DNA of 64,000 nt from positions 74,112 through 138,111 of the forward strand of contig NZ_ATZF01000004.1 in NCBI RefSeq assembly GCF_000428065.1. The letters are read 5' to 3'. The notes beneath the pieces were generated by a model, which was not told the origin of the DNA, did no database searches, and saw only the letters and a list, made by a program, of their open reading frames with translations. This stretch comes from Shimazuella kribbensis DSM 45090 (lineage in GTDB: Bacteria > Bacillota > Bacilli > Thermoactinomycetales > Thermoactinomycetaceae). Below are positions 11,891-20,290 of the stretch, in pieces. A program made the position numbers and the translations under genes. Numbering within the stretch: the first letter of the stretch is position 1; each line of letters begins with the position of its first letter.

Positions 11891-12286
11891 ATGAGTAAAA
11901 TGCAGCTCGATATTGTAACCCCAGAACGAAAAGTTTACTCCAAAGACGTGGAAATGGTTATCACTCGTGCGGCAAATGGAGACATTGGTATCTTGCCTCA
12001 TCACGCACCACTCGTTAGCCCATTACATGTAACCGTAGTGCGGGTAAAAAACGAGGGACAAGAAGAACGTATTGCTATTAGTGGCGGTTTCTTGGAAGTT
12101 CGTCCTAGTGGTGTGACTATTCTTGCTGAAACTGCAGAGTTGTCTTCCAATATCGATGTGAATCGAGCGGAGGCTGCTGAGGCTAGAGCCAAAGAGCGTA
12201 TTGCAGAACACGATGGTGATCTTGCACGTGCAGAGCTTGCTCTAAAACGTGCTGCGAATCGTCTTGAAGTTTCCAAATGGAAATAG
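11891..12286 (+). CDS. atpC: ATP synthase subunit epsilon
   Basis: 131-residue F1 epsilon: an N-terminal beta sandwich (ANGDIGILPHHAPLVSPL at about 22-39, ISGGFLEVRPSGVTILAE) and a C-terminal two-helix hairpin that can inhibit ATP hydrolysis. It is the last gene of the operon and is followed by a terminator. Confidence 0.95.
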   Translation: MSKMQLDIVTPERKVYSKDVEMVITRAANGDIGILPHHAPLVSPLHVTVVRVKNEGQEERIAISGGFLEVRPSGVTILAETAELSSNIDVNRAEAAEARAKERIAEHDGDLARAELALKRAANRLEVSKWK

Positions 12287-12300
12287 AAATAGAGTCGAAA

Positions 12301-12331
12301 AATCTCCCTGTAATAAGGGAGATTTTTTTGT
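12301..12331 (+). terminator. terminator of atp operon
   Basis: AATCTCCCT (12301-12309) pairs with AGGGAGATT (12316-12324), followed by a run of T. Confidence 0.88.
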
Positions 12332-12366
12332 ATCTTGTTTTAAGTTTATTCAAAAATATTCCAATA

Positions 12367-12699
12367 TTATTTATCTAATAACGAAACCTCAGTCTGACCT
12401 AACATACTGATGAAAGAAGGACCTACCTGACAATTTTTTATCTCGATTTTTTGCCACACATCACCAGTTACATAAGGCTCTATTGCTAGCCATTTATCCA
12501 AATCTTCACGTGTTGGAAAGTCCACAATTACCATTGATCCAACCATTTTATTATCTTTCAATAATGCCACTCCAAACAACATATTACCGCTTTTAACCAG
12601 TTTATCTCCTAGTGAAATGTGATCTTCTCTTGCCTTTAGACGACGGCTCAATGCCATTGGGTCAATTCCATCATAACCAATCACCATAAACTGCATCAT
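12367..12699 (-). CDS. YciI-family protein
   Basis: A 110-residue protein with the alpha+beta dimeric barrel of the YciI/YCII family. It starts MMQFMVIGYDG and has the strands LLKDNKMVGSMVIVDFP and the segment DLDKWLAIEPYVTGDVW, which is very typical of this family. Function is unknown in most members; some act on phenolic or ring-cleavage products. I start it at 12699, where AAAGGAG is well spaced; a longer frame reaches 12789 but lacks an SD. It is probably co-transcribed with the membrane protein gene upstream. Confidence 0.75.
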   Translation of the reverse strand: MMQFMVIGYDGIDPMALSRRLKAREDHISLGDKLVKSGNMLFGVALLKDNKMVGSMVIVDFPTREDLDKWLAIEPYVTGDVWQKIEIKNCQVGPSFISMLGQTEVSLLDK

Positions 12700-12788
12700 C
12701 AGTGCTCCTTTGCAGGCCTTTTGATTTTTATAGTTTAAAAACCCAGATGATCGAATATTCTCTAGCATGTTGGAAAAAGGGGTAGTCA

Positions 12789-13253
12789 TTATATTGCATG
12801 ATGGGAATCTTTCTTACCCGATGAACGAAAGTATTGATTGGCATTTGGTTGGAACATCCAAAATAATGCTATAAAAACACAGAGTATATGGATAATTCTA
12901 CTTAGCGTGAACAAGACAGTTAGTACATCCATCCCTACAAATGCTTCACTGATCGCATGGCCTTCCATCAGCCAAGTAATAGGGTCCATAATTAAGGATA
13001 AGGTACCAACAATCCCTAACCCTATAGCTAAGACGATTCGCGCCCAATTTTTTTGTTTTCTCATCTGAATGGTGACGAGAATAAAGATGGTGTAGATGAC
13101 TCCACGGACGAGAATTCCCATAAATAAGCTTTGAATAGAAGTAGAGTGTTTTAATAAAGAATCGGTTACCACAAAAATTGTTTCTGCCATCCCTGATGCG
13201 ATGGCAAGTATCCAAAAAAGATATGCTCGTTGAATTTCTTTTGGTATATTCAT
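12789..13253 (-). CDS. four-helix membrane protein
   Basis: 154-residue membrane protein with four predicted helices (about 10-30, 42-62, 68-90, 108-132). A short cytoplasmic N-terminus (MNIPKEIQRAY) and a His/Lys-rich tail (SSGKKDSHHAI) are present. No known motif. SD GGAGG lies upstream of ATG. It sits between the DUF4097 operon and the YciI gene on the same strand. Confidence 0.5.
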   Translation of the reverse strand: MNIPKEIQRAYLFWILAIASGMAETIFVVTDSLLKHSTSIQSLFMGILVRGVIYTIFILVTIQMRKQKNWARIVLAIGLGIVGTLSLIMDPITWLMEGHAISEAFVGMDVLTVLFTLSRIIHILCVFIALFWMFQPNANQYFRSSGKKDSHHAI

Positions 13254-13278
13254 TTTTTATCCTCCATCTTGATGTTAT

Positions 13279-14349
13279 TTATCTGCCAAACGAGATATTT
13301 CCATGGTTTGTTTGCATGTTTAACATAGGTGAATCGGCTGAATTGGCACCAATTACACCTTTTAAAGGTTGGTTGTTATCGTAGTCTGATGTTGTAGTTG
13401 TACCCATCGTCTGGATTGGGAAATCGGACTGAATCTCGCTTCCAGCAAAATGGACATTTAGTGATTTTGGATCATGACCAACAGAGACTGCAATATCTCC
13501 ATTGCTGGTGTTTACTTGATTATTTGCTCGAAACTCCTTAATAGATTGAATCTGAATATCTCCATTATTCGATCGAATGTTAAAGGTAGTGTCGATATTT
13601 TGAACCGTAACATCTCCAGAATTACTTTTTGCTGTTAATTGATTTCCTTGATATCCATTCAAATGAATGTCTCCATGTGAGGTTTGTAAATTCAGCGATG
13701 TCGTTTTATTGTTTGAAGTATTATTAGGATCGTAGTTTGACTGAACATCAATATCTCCTGATGTGGTCGAAATGGAATTGTTCCCATTTAGCGTAATGGA
13801 TTCTTGCAATTGTATATCCCCATGCGAACTCTGAACCGCGAGGGTTGCATCTGTATTCTTTAGTCTTATATCTCCGTTATTTGTTGTCGCTTTGGCTATC
13901 TTGCCTTTGAAATCTTCTATTTTAATATCTCCATGATTCGTCTGCAACGTTAAAGTTTCATATTGTTTTTTAGGTAGATATACTGCAACTTTGGTAGGTT
14001 GTTTTATTGTATTTAGATCAAAATTTATCCATGATCTTGAATTTACTTCCTCTCGTTTTGCATTTATTTGAACGGTATTACCATTTGTAGTTAATTGTAA
14101 GTTCGTTGTTACATTTTTTTGTTTGGTACCAGTAAAGGTAGCAGTTATTTGGTTATTTGCACTCGGATAGATTTCTATATCGACAGATTTACTGGTTACC
14201 ATTACATTCGTTATTAATGTACCATCTGCCTTTTCTTCATGTTTAAAAGGTGCTTCTGTCTTCAATCCTACTTTTTTGTAAATCATCGCACCTGAACCAA
14301 CTAAACCAATGATAAATAGAATAATACCTACATATATAATTTTTTTCAT
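13279..14349 (-). CDS. DUF4097-family repeat protein, membrane-anchored
   Basis: 356 residues: one N-terminal membrane helix (4-25) and then an extracellular beta-helix-like region. About nine repeats of the type xxGDIxIxxxxG are seen (HGDIKIEDFKG, NNGDIRLKNTD, HGDIQLQES, SGDIDVQSNYD, HGDIHLNGYQG, SGDVTVQNIDT, NNGDIQIQSIK, NGDIAVSVGHD, HGNISFGR). This is the DUF4097 / LiaG-like family, often part of envelope-stress systems. It overlaps the DUF1700 gene by four bases and shares its transcript, which starts at padR. Confidence 0.85.
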   Translation of the reverse strand: MKKIIYVGIILFIIGLVGSGAMIYKKVGLKTEAPFKHEEKADGTLITNVMVTSKSVDIEIYPSANNQITATFTGTKQKNVTTNLQLTTNGNTVQINAKREEVNSRSWINFDLNTIKQPTKVAVYLPKKQYETLTLQTNHGDIKIEDFKGKIAKATTNNGDIRLKNTDATLAVQSSHGDIQLQESITLNGNNSISTTSGDIDVQSNYDPNNTSNNKTTSLNLQTSHGDIHLNGYQGNQLTAKSNSGDVTVQNIDTTFNIRSNNGDIQIQSIKEFRANNQVNTSNGDIAVSVGHDPKSLNVHFAGSEIQSDFPIQTMGTTTTSDYDNNQPLKGVIGANSADSPMLNMQTNHGNISFGR

Positions 14350-14903
14350 TTTCTCTCACCTCGAATGATTCTTTGATTGGATTTCAAATAGCGGGTAAAC
14401 CATTGGAAAAATATTTTCGAAAACTTAGTGGTCACCGTGCCGAGAATCAAGCCAACTCCTAGTAATCCCAAAGTCGCAAATAGGAGTAATAGGATCGATT
14501 GCCAACTGTCGTCACCAAAGAGGGCAACAAAGACAGATAATGGTGAAATAACGAATACAAAAGAGACAGCATAACTAGCAATAATTACAGCTACAATTGC
14601 GATGAATGGAGCAAGTACAAATACAAGGTTTAAAAATCCAAGGCCGAGGAAGGCAAATACAGCTCTGGTGATACTATAGTAGGAGTTATGTTGTTCCGCA
14701 TGCTCCAAGTGGTATTCGGTGACTAATTCTCTGGCTATTTTTCTCGGATTTCCTAGACTTGTCGCTATGTCTGCTTCTGATCTACCTTCAAAGACACCAT
14801 GTTCGAAGTGTTCTTCATAATCTTCGATTGCAGCCTCTTGCTCAGACTTTGGCAGCTTTTGTAAGTGACGGTTTAGTTCGGATAAAAACTCATTTTTGTT
14901 CAT
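14346..14903 (-). CDS. DUF1700 (HAAS-domain) membrane protein
   Basis: 185 residues. The N-terminal helical domain (FLSELNRHLQKLPKSEQEAA, then YEEHFEHG and the conserved SEADIATSLGNPRKIARELV) is the hallmark of DUF1700/HAAS proteins. Two or three membrane helices follow (about 85-150). These proteins are encoded beside PadR regulators and DUF4097 proteins, and are thought to sense or transmit envelope state. It overlaps both neighbours, so expression is coupled. Confidence 0.85.
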   Translation of the reverse strand: MNKNEFLSELNRHLQKLPKSEQEAAIEDYEEHFEHGVFEGRSEADIATSLGNPRKIARELVTEYHLEHAEQHNSYYSITRAVFAFLGLGFLNLVFVLAPFIAIVAVIIASYAVSFVFVISPLSVFVALFGDDSWQSILLLLFATLGLLGVGLILGTVTTKFSKIFFQWFTRYLKSNQRIIRGERK

Positions 14904-15219
14904 TTAAAATCCCTTCCTCGATCAACTGATTTACCCCAAGCGAAAATTCTTTCCATTCTTGAATAAGTTCATCTGCATATTCCTGCCCTATATCCGTCAG
15001 TTGATAGTATTTGCGTGGCGGCCCTTCATTCGACTCCACTAAATAGGTAGTAAAGTACCCTTCTTTCGTAAGCCGTCGAAGTAGTGGATAAATGGTCCCT
15101 TCAGCGATTAAAAATTTTTCCGATATCGTATGAACCAATTCGTAGCCATATCTATCTTTTTGTAGCGTCAGTACTAGCACACATAAAGTGAGAACCCCTT
15201 TTTTAAACTGTACATTCAT
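14890..15219 (-). CDS. PadR-family transcriptional regulator
   Basis: 109 residues with the PadR winged-helix pattern: KGVLTLCVLVLTLQKDRYGYELVHTIS, then EGTIYPLLRRLTKEGYF (recognition helix and wing) and PPRKYYQLTDIGQEY. I start it at 15219, where GGATGTGATC provides an SD. It heads a three-gene operon with DUF1700 and DUF4097 and probably represses it; repeats over the promoter at 15241-15313 are candidate operators. Confidence 0.88.
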   Translation of the reverse strand: MNVQFKKGVLTLCVLVLTLQKDRYGYELVHTISEKFLIAEGTIYPLLRRLTKEGYFTTYLVESNEGPPRKYYQLTDIGQEYADELIQEWKEFSLGVNQLIEEGILNEQK

Positions 15220-15240
15220 CTGATCACATCCAATTATCTT

Positions 15241-15313
15241 AAGGTACTGTGCAATGTAGTGTACCTGCTGATAGAATAATATCATGCACTATTATACATT
15301 GCAAGGTACTGTG
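15241..15313 (-). promoter_or_regulatory. padR promoter with repeated operator-like sites
   Basis: On the minus strand TTGCAA (15299-15304) and TATTAT (15276-15281) are 17 bases apart. Around them AAGGTACTGTG occurs twice as a direct repeat (15241-15251 and 15303-15313), and GCAATGTA (15251-15258) is repeated inverted as TACATTGC (15295-15302). PadR proteins often autoregulate through such repeats, so this is a likely operator. Confidence 0.6.
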
Positions 15314-15446
15314 GAAAATTTATTTTTTCGCTTGAGTGAAGTAGGTTTGCGATAGTTAAATGTATGTAAAGATTCACTTATGACGCCTACTTGAATGGGG
15401 ATTTTGTTATAATGATTACTACCATTGCCTAGATGAAAGAGAAAAA

Positions 15447-15687
15447 GTGACGAACCAACCAAGTCATCACTATTCAACCTTGTGGTCTCCACCCTTCTGA
15501 GGGATGGATTGTCATTGTGGATGAGGGAAGTGTGAACACTCATCCTGCTTCCAGCCGTGGTGGATCTGATCCCAGTGGTGATCAGTGTCACTTTAAGAAA
15601 TATAAGGATGCAGTTATCGCAGTCATGCGAGAACTGGTAGAAAAGGACAAAAATGTCAACCGAGTGAAGGTTGTCAATCGATCATAG
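15447..15687 (+). CDS. small cassette gene with +1 frame change, unknown
   Basis: GTG 15447 opens 17 codons ending at TGA 15498. Skipping the T at 15498 continues in the +1 frame from GAG 15499 for 62 codons to TAG 15685 (79 residues in all). The second part reads like protein (EGWIVIVDEGSVNTHP, then DAVIAVMRELVEKDKNVNRV). The junction CCC TTC TGA G resembles a programmed +1 site in having a weak TGA stop, but a one-base mutation is as likely. A TGTTATAAT extended -10 lies at 15405-15413, and a perfect 15-bp hairpin follows. It looks like one more foreign cassette. Confidence 0.4.
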
Positions 15688-15701
15688 TCCTGTATCTAGG
15701 C

Positions 15702-15736
15702 ATCCATCTGGTCATCTCCTTGATGACCAGATGGAT
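15702..15736 (+). terminator. perfect 15-bp hairpin after cassette gene
   Basis: ATCCATCTGGTCATC (15702-15716) and its exact complement (15722-15736) flank a five-base loop. No long T-run follows. It is similar in form to the hairpins ending the other cassettes. Confidence 0.6.
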
Positions 15737-15894
15737 TTCATAAAGAAATATTTTTATGTAATAGATATCCGATTTTCATAGCAAAAGCCCAGTACTTATT
15801 AAAGTAATGGGCTTTTTTACTTCTTTGTCTGAGAAATGAGTAAGACAATGGATGTTTTATTTTTTTAAAAGTGATTGTATTATTATCCTTTTTA

Positions 15895-16104
15895 TTAACA
15901 ATTCGGCACTACCTGACCATCCGATCCGGTGTAGACATGAGAGTCAGGAATATACTGATCGGTACCGATTCTATCCCATAAGCTACTCGTTCTATAAGGT
16001 CCTTTGACCGTAGTTCCTTTTGTCTGACAATAGATCGTAACTTTTTTATTATTTTCTAATTGTTTTACTACTTTGGAAGAAGTTGTTGGTTCTCGATGTA
16101 CATC
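15895..16104 (-). pseudogene. SH3-like domain cut off from the M23 peptidase by an in-frame stop
   Basis: After the TAA at 16105-16107, the same minus-strand frame stays open for 69 codons to a TAA at 15895-15897. It encodes DVHREPTTSSKVVKQL, then KKVTIYCQTKGTTVKGPY, WDRIG and YIPDSHVYTGSDGQV. This is a bacterial SH3-like cell-wall-targeting domain of the kind fused to M23 and amidase enzymes. The residue before it is normally Leu (L-N-V-R-x-x-P), so a TTA-to-TAA change explains the split. There is no start codon or SD for separate translation. Confidence 0.75.
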
Positions 16105-16683
16105 TTATTTTTTGCCGTTCTCTGTTTTTACAGTGCCTGTATGTTGCTTTTTTGTGCAATTGTTATTGCTCTTATATTCTTTTTTTCCATAGTAATAGGC
16201 TTTACTCGAACCAAAGTAGATTGGTTGTACTTCTCCGTTATGTTTTTGTTCATAGTGAAGATGCGAAGCCGTAGAGTTTCCGCTATTGCCTACGTTTCCA
16301 ATTTGTTGGCCGATTTCAATCAACTGCCCTTTTTTAACGGTGATTTTACTCAGATGTGCGTGACGTGTTTCCCAACCATTCCCATGATCAATATACACAA
16401 ATTTCCCAAAGCTTTTGTTGCCAAGATCACCTATTTTTTTAATCTTTCCAGATGCAGATGCGACGACTGGATCACCGTGTCCATTTTTTCGCGTGAAATC
16501 AATGGCGAGTTTAGGATTATGTTTTTTTCTTGTTTCGCCATTCCAGGTCTGATCACACGGAAATGGCATTTGGAAAGTAGGAGCAGCATAAGTTGTTTTG
16601 GGAGTGGAAGGAAAGATGGTAAAACAAGATAAGAATAGCAAAAAGGACAAAAAGCTGTAGTTCCATTTCTTCAAGAAATACAC
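16105..16683 (-). CDS. secreted M23 metallopeptidase, nonsense-truncated
   Basis: 192 residues with a signal peptide (about 1-33, ending TYAA) and an M23/LytM domain: KLAIDF with the zinc-ligand Asp, a central HAHLS and the HLHYE motif. Such enzymes cut peptidoglycan peptide bridges outside the cell. The frame ends at an in-frame TAA that separates it from a C-terminal SH3-like domain at 15895-16104, so the protein has probably lost wall targeting. SD GGAGGTG precedes the ATG. Confidence 0.85.
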   Translation of the reverse strand: MYFLKKWNYSFLSFLLFLSCFTIFPSTPKTTYAAPTFQMPFPCDQTWNGETRKKHNPKLAIDFTRKNGHGDPVVASASGKIKKIGDLGNKSFGKFVYIDHGNGWETRHAHLSKITVKKGQLIEIGQQIGNVGNSGNSTASHLHYEQKHNGEVQPIYFGSSKAYYYGKKEYKSNNNCTKKQHTGTVKTENGKK

Positions 16684-16881
16684 CTCCGTGTATCCCTTTT
16701 TTGATGTTTCTTCTTATACTCCTCTATAAATAAATGCAAATTCTAAATATGGACTCATTTCGAGACTCAATTTAGACAAGATATGACGATGGGAAAATCA
16801 GAGAGTAAAGGATGCGAGAAATTTTACGAATCGTTATTTTAGTATTTTGTACTCTTTTTGTTAAATGGAAACTATTGAATA

Positions 16882-16911
16882 TTGAATTTTTATAAAAATA
16901 AGCGATATGCT
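16882..16911 (+). promoter_or_regulatory. promoter of foreign cassette gene
   Basis: TTGAAT (16882-16887) and TATGCT (16906-16911), 18 bases apart, in AT-rich sequence directly before the GC-richer gene at 16940. Confidence 0.5.
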
Positions 16912-16939
16912 ATAGTTAGCATAAGTCTAAGGAGGCAAA

Positions 16940-18082
16940 GTGAACCTTCCGCGTAATCTGCGCAGGAACTCCATCGTCCACAAGCTGTACTGGGGGATCA
17001 AGAACTATTCCGAGGATTATTGGATCAATCCGACGTATGGACGGATGATTCTGTCGATTGTCGTGTCTCTCATGGAGATCGCACTCGACAAGTCAAGCTC
17101 CGAGGAGAACATCCAGAACGCAGTTACAGAGCTGCGTGCTCTGTCTGCTGTACCCCTCGTAGAAGAAAGTGTAGACTGCTGGCCCTCTCGTGAAATGGAA
17201 ATCTATCTCGAAGCGGAAGTGGGTGAGCTGAACATCATTCTGAGGCACGGGAACTGCCAGTGTCCGGATGGTGTGCTCCTGACGGGGATTGTTCACCCGA
17301 GCAATGGAAGGCGTGTACTTTCCGCTGTCGTGGACCTGATCCGAAGTGCTTACGTCGAGGGTTCCCTTGACGAAAACGAGTACTTCCGCACGGGCATCCA
17401 GAAGCTTCTGGATCCGGAAGAGCAGCAGAATCCTCCGGTCATGACTGGTTCGAGCGGTTCGGTCATCGAGGATTTTCAGAACTGGTTCACGCATGCGCGA
17501 GACTGCGAATGCGTCGACTGCTCACAGTTCCACCCGTGTTATCGTGTGCGGGTACAGGAGCTGGTTCGGGATGTGCTGACACCTATCAGCGTGTGGGGCA
17601 AAAGGTTGAATTGGCACCCGATGGATCATGAGGAGCTGATCAACCAGTACAGCCTCTTGTACCTGCGCACCCACACAGCCAATAATCAGGTGCACTCGGC
17701 AATGTCGTTGCGGACAAAGTGGCTTGGGCAAGCGCTGCGCGAGCGTGAGGAGAACCAGATTAAGCTGCGAGAAAAGCTGGAGGCTCTCCTCGCTCAGGCG
17801 ATGGAGCAGCTCGGCTCCCTTCGTGAACTCCGAGAAGCCGACCTCACCACAACCCTGCTCGACCGCCAGTTCGAATGGCTGGATGAGCAGGGTAAGACCA
17901 TCGAGGCGATCGATCGCCAACTGGATGGATTCGAGTGGGAATTCGACGATCTGGCGAAGAAGATCGAGAAGATCACCAATGAGGTTTCTCGTGGTCTCAA
18001 GTTCAGGATTATGCTCGACGCCAGGGCCCAGAAGTTGGAAGGAGAACTGCAGGATACGCTCGACACACTGATGCTTGTGTGA
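16940..18082 (+). CDS. foreign-looking orphan protein, Cys clusters and C-terminal coiled coil
   Basis: 380 residues from GTG 16940, SD AAGGAGG. Base composition and codon choice (many CTG, GTC, CGC, GAG) differ sharply from all neighbours. The N-terminal half is globular, with NCQCPDG near 104-110 and DCECVDCSQFHPC near 190-203, possible metal-binding or disulfide Cys. From about 245 to the end it is a long charged coiled coil (REREENQIKLREKLEALL and onwards). No signal peptide or membrane helix. I do not recognise the family. It has its own promoter and a perfect hairpin after the stop, and sits alone between the M23 gene and nuoA; it is the largest member of the cassette set. Confidence 0.7.
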   Translation: MNLPRNLRRNSIVHKLYWGIKNYSEDYWINPTYGRMILSIVVSLMEIALDKSSSEENIQNAVTELRALSAVPLVEESVDCWPSREMEIYLEAEVGELNIILRHGNCQCPDGVLLTGIVHPSNGRRVLSAVVDLIRSAYVEGSLDENEYFRTGIQKLLDPEEQQNPPVMTGSSGSVIEDFQNWFTHARDCECVDCSQFHPCYRVRVQELVRDVLTPISVWGKRLNWHPMDHEELINQYSLLYLRTHTANNQVHSAMSLRTKWLGQALREREENQIKLREKLEALLAQAMEQLGSLRELREADLTTTLLDRQFEWLDEQGKTIEAIDRQLDGFEWEFDDLAKKIEKITNEVSRGLKFRIMLDARAQKLEGELQDTLDTLMLV

Positions 18083-18116
18083 AGAGCGTCTGAAGGAGAC
18101 ATCGCTTTGCGTCCAG

Positions 18117-18143
18117 GCGGGCAACCTATTGGTTGCCCGCCGC
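18117..18143 (+). terminator. hairpin ending cassette gene
   Basis: GCGGGCAACC and GGTTGCCCGC pair exactly around a short TATT loop. The downstream sequence is only weakly T-rich. Confidence 0.7.
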
Positions 18144-18848
18144 TGATTTCATGAATACCTAAAACTAACGATATACATATGAAAATAAATTCGGAATACA
18201 AACATCATGATAAATAAAATTTTTCTTCAAAAAAAGGGGAATATCAGCGTTAGTTCGTCGTTACTTGATGGATTCGTTGATCCTCTTTGGTGTGTTTCAA
18301 TCATGCTATCTTGCTATTTCGGCTGGTATGTTTTCATCTTTAAATAATCAGTACTATGTGTAAATGCAACTTATACTTTCGACCACTCTTTCCAACAGAG
18401 GATAGGATAATATCAATGAAAATACGATCCCTCTTTTTAACGAGGGGTCGTATTTTCGTTAGAAGACATTTGGTTTGTGAGTTTATGGACATTGCAATCG
18501 TTCATAAATTTAACAAGAAATGTAAATTTCATCATTGTTGTATTTTCCGACATATTCCTATTTTTCTATGTCCCTTTTTAGGGAAAAGTCAATTCAACAA
18601 AAGGAGTTTTGTTATTGTTAAAAAGTATTCTATACTCTGTGCATAATTAGACACAACTCTTCTTTTTTTGCTATAATCAGTTCGAAAGATTGATTTTTTT
18701 ACTAAAATTTTGTCTAATTTTGGGATAGATATGAATTGGAAAATCTTTCCTGACATTTCTTTATCTTAAAGGTGGAGTAGGGATTAAATCGTTAAAAAAC
18801 TGAAAGCGTTTTAATTTGAAAGAAGATAGAAGTAAAGGGGATTCATTT
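18144..18848 (+). other. intergenic region before nuoA, with strong hairpin and promoters
   Basis: About 700 bases with no convincing gene. A 16-bp hairpin (GAAAATACGATCCCTC at 18418 with its complement to 18457, one G-T pair) could be a terminator. Promoter-like pairs for nuo are TTGTTA (about 18612) with TATACT (about 18634), and TAGACA (about 18649) with TATAAT (about 18673). The long frame at 18356-18646 is Cys/Phe-rich, spans the hairpin and has no SD, so I do not call it. Confidence 0.45.
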
Positions 18849-19223
18849 ATGCCGATCAGCCAATCTTTTCTTATTATTGCTATCTTTTTTGTTGTAGCTA
18901 TCTTGCTTCCTGTAGCTGCTCTGACAATGGCGCGTCTGCTGCGGGCATCCAGGCCAACAGAGCAAAAAGCGACCACCTATGAAAGTGGTGCAGATCCGGT
19001 CGGGGGCAGTTGGGTCCAGTTTCATGTTCGATATTACTTGTACGCACTTCTTTTCGTGATTTTTGATGTAGAGGCTATTTATCTTTTTCCATGGGCGGCG
19101 TCCTATGATGTGCTGCGTTCAGAAGTTGGATTGGCAATTTTATTGGAGATGGGCTTATTTATTGGATTTTTAATATTGGGACTAATTTATGCTTGGAAAA
19201 AGAAGGTGTTAGAGTGGAAGTAA
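18849..19223 (+). CDS. nuoA: NADH-quinone oxidoreductase subunit A
   Basis: 124-residue membrane subunit of complex I with three helices and the conserved segment [24 protein letters not shown] plus [12 protein letters not shown]. It heads the nuo operon. ATG 18849 has SD AAAGGGG; a TTG at 18816 in the same frame is unlikely. It overlaps nuoB by 10 bases. Confidence 0.95.
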   Translation: MPISQSFLIIAIFFVVAILLPVAALTMARLLRASRPTEQKATTYESGADPVGGSWVQFHVRYYLYALLFVIFDVEAIYLFPWAASYDVLRSEVGLAILLEMGLFIGFLILGLIYAWKKKVLEWK

Positions 19224-19732
19224 ATTTTGAGAACATCGACCCTTTGACACGTCAATCGATGGAACGAAACGTATTGACTACGAGTTTGGACCAAGTAAAA
19301 GCATGGGCGAGAAGCAATTCCATGTGGCCGCTCACTTTTGGACTTGCCTGTTGTGCAATTGAGATGATGGGTACGGGTGGTTCACACTATGATCTCGATC
19401 GCTTTGGAGTTATTTTTCGTGCTTCTCCTCGACAGTCTGACGTTATGATCGTGGCAGGGACAGTAACGAAAAAGATGGCTCCGCTACTCCGTCGTCTCTA
19501 TGATCAGATGCCAGAGCCAAAATGGGTTATTGCCATGGGATCATGTGCAACAGCAGGAGGACCTTATGTAAAGTCTTATTCTGTTGTAAAAGGTGTCGAC
19601 CAGATCGTACCTGTTGATGTCTATATTCCTGGCTGTCCACCAAATCCGGCAGCTTTGATTTATGGTATTCATAAGCTGCAAGAGAAAATTCGTTATGAAG
19701 CGAAGACAGGAAAGCGGGTGACGAGCCAATGA
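19214..19732 (+). CDS. nuoB: NADH-quinone oxidoreductase subunit B
   Basis: Carries the N2 iron-sulfur cluster at the end of the electron path. Cluster Cys are visible in [20 protein letters not shown] and IPGCPPNP. I start at GTG 19214 (MEVNFENI) with SD AAGGTG, overlapping nuoA by 10 bases; TTG 19193 would add seven residues. About 172 residues. Confidence 0.96.
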   Translation: MEVNFENIDPLTRQSMERNVLTTSLDQVKAWARSNSMWPLTFGLACCAIEMMGTGGSHYDLDRFGVIFRASPRQSDVMIVAGTVTKKMAPLLRRLYDQMPEPKWVIAMGSCATAGGPYVKSYSVVKGVDQIVPVDVYIPGCPPNPAALIYGIHKLQEKIRYEAKTGKRVTSQ

Positions 19733-20286
19733 GTGAAGAAGAGAAAAAGCCTCCTGTTCGTCCAAAACCAGCTGCGAAAAAACCAGAGCCAAAGCCATTA
19801 CCTCCATCACCAAAACAGCCGGTAATGGACGCCTTAGCAACTACATTAAAAGAGAAATTTGGCGAATCAGCAGTAATGGAAGGATACATCAATCAACCGA
19901 ATGATCATCTATGTACGTTGATTATTTCCCGGGAAAATTGGCTTCCTGTGTTGCAATTTTTACGAGATGAACATAGTACTCCATTTGATTACTTGCAAAA
20001 CGCCTCTGCTATCGATTATGAAACACATTTAGAAGTGGTTTTTCATCTTCACAGTTTAGAAAAAAAAGAGATGATTGCAGTAAAGGTGAGGCTGGATCAT
20101 GAAAATGCTGAACTTCCAAGCTCCACAGCGTTATTTCCAGCGGCGAACTGGAATGAGCGGGAAATGTTTGATTTGATGGGAATTACTTTTACGGGTCATC
20201 CTGACTTAAAACGAATTTTGTTGCCTGATGATTGGGTAGGTCATCCGCTTCGTAAAGACTACGTAGCGTTTGATAAGGAGGTTTAA
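19729..20286 (+). CDS. nuoC: NADH-quinone oxidoreductase subunit C, with Pro/Lys-rich N-terminal extension
   Basis: 185 residues. The core has the 30-kDa-subunit signature ([56 protein letters not shown]). The first ~32 residues ([20 protein letters not shown] and further Pro) are a low-complexity extension not needed for the fold, similar to those seen in some Bacilli. The start overlaps the nuoB stop (ATGA). Confidence 0.94.
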   Translation: MSEEEKKPPVRPKPAAKKPEPKPLPPSPKQPVMDALATTLKEKFGESAVMEGYINQPNDHLCTLIISRENWLPVLQFLRDEHSTPFDYLQNASAIDYETHLEVVFHLHSLEKKEMIAVKVRLDHENAELPSSTALFPAANWNEREMFDLMGITFTGHPDLKRILLPDDWVGHPLRKDYVAFDKEV

Positions 20287-20290
20287 AACC

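Noticed and set aside
15292..15591. 99-codon minus-strand frame
   Set aside because: Lies across the padR promoter and opposite the small cassette gene; Ser/Thr-rich, no SD, no family pattern.
18356..18646. 96-codon plus-strand frame before nuoA
   Set aside because: Spans a 16-bp hairpin and promoter-like sequence, has no SD, and is unusually rich in Cys, Phe and Lys from AT-rich DNA.
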